Shown here: piece after piece, positions 55,416-55,439 of the stretch
Layout: each line of letters starts with the position of its first letter
Numbering within the stretch: position 1 is the first letter of the stretch
Assembly (NCBI RefSeq): GCF_003862485.1
Contig: NZ_RRCM01000001.1
Coordinates: 1,882,938-1,938,376 of the forward strand
Direction: 5' to 3'
Source of the DNA: Lachnoanaerobaculum orale
Lineage (GTDB): Bacteria > Bacillota > Clostridia > Lachnospirales > Lachnospiraceae
DNA: 55,439 bases
Position numbers and translations under genes: made by a program
Notes under the pieces: model-generated
Database searches by the model: none
Seen by the model: only the letters and a program-made list of their open reading frames with translations
Told to the model about the DNA's origin: nothing

Positions 55416-55439
55416 AGAAATCTATCCCTCCAACTTCTA

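Overview
The window (55.4 kb, AT-rich, roughly 36-38% GC by eye) looks like the chromosome of a low-GC Gram-positive anaerobe, most probably a Lachnospiraceae member; an oral genus such as Lachnoanaerobaculum is my guess, not a demonstrated placement. The signs are strong GGAGG-type ribosome binding sites, occasional GTG and TTG starts, sigma-A type promoters, DnaD and DnaI-like replication proteins, a YerC/TrpR-like regulator, a long-form PRPP synthetase, a CBS-type manganese pyrophosphatase, a short eukaryote/archaeal-type ProS, and lipoprotein machinery (Lgt and two lipobox-bearing binding proteins). No rRNA, tRNA or CRISPR array was found.

Left end (1-8.2 kb): the end of an insertion sequence, probably IS1182-like, abuts a polyamine-type ABC operon (potA-B-C-D, minus strand). 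Next come yerC (plus), a minus-strand group of glycosyltransferase, ArAE-type membrane protein and RNase H, and a CmpB-type membrane protein (plus). From 33.0 kb down to 8.2 kb a nearly gapless minus-strand run of 27 genes contains pyrF-K-D-E, a 49-aa membrane protein, a VanZ-like protein, a 141-aa membrane protein, an M29 aminopeptidase and purE-M-N-D. It then continues, with an extra promoter inside the end of purD, through guaB, a nucleotidyltransferase, a CBS-pyrophosphatase, shikimate kinase, a flavin reductase, murC, dnaD, dnaI-like, prs, an orphan LytTR response regulator, a secreted surface protein, a 51-aa membrane protein, proS and cca. It ends at a strong bidirectional terminator.

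Middle (33-42.4 kb) is accessory and patchy. It holds a GNAT protein; a ZIP metal transporter that has lost its 5' third but keeps a promoter with a palindromic operator; a DUF3796-like protein with an overlooked 30-aa partner; a nitroreductase; a Phd/ParE toxin-antitoxin pair with a large operator; and a second complete pot operon headed by an XRE-cupin regulator. It closes with a small membrane protein and a tandem pair of AT-rich paralogues of unknown function.

Right part (42.4-55.4 kb): an alpha/beta hydrolase, GH13 amylase, aroC and lactonase group; an lgt-rluF-ligA-metA group, in which MetA has the residue that predicts acetyl-CoA use; a protein with an FGE-sulfatase-like domain; and a nitroreductase/hxlR locus. 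That locus contains a decayed SRPBCC gene and an operator resembling one in front of the other nitroreductase. A decayed ORF6N-domain gene and a final GNAT acetyltransferase complete the window.

The least explained items are the IS-end antisense RNA candidate, the orphan LytTR/surface protein/51-aa trio inside a housekeeping operon, the tandem paralogue pair at 41.5-42.3 kb, the structured leaders of guaB and the GH13 gene, and the twin nitroreductase operators. All functions are inferred from sequence alone; no search was run.
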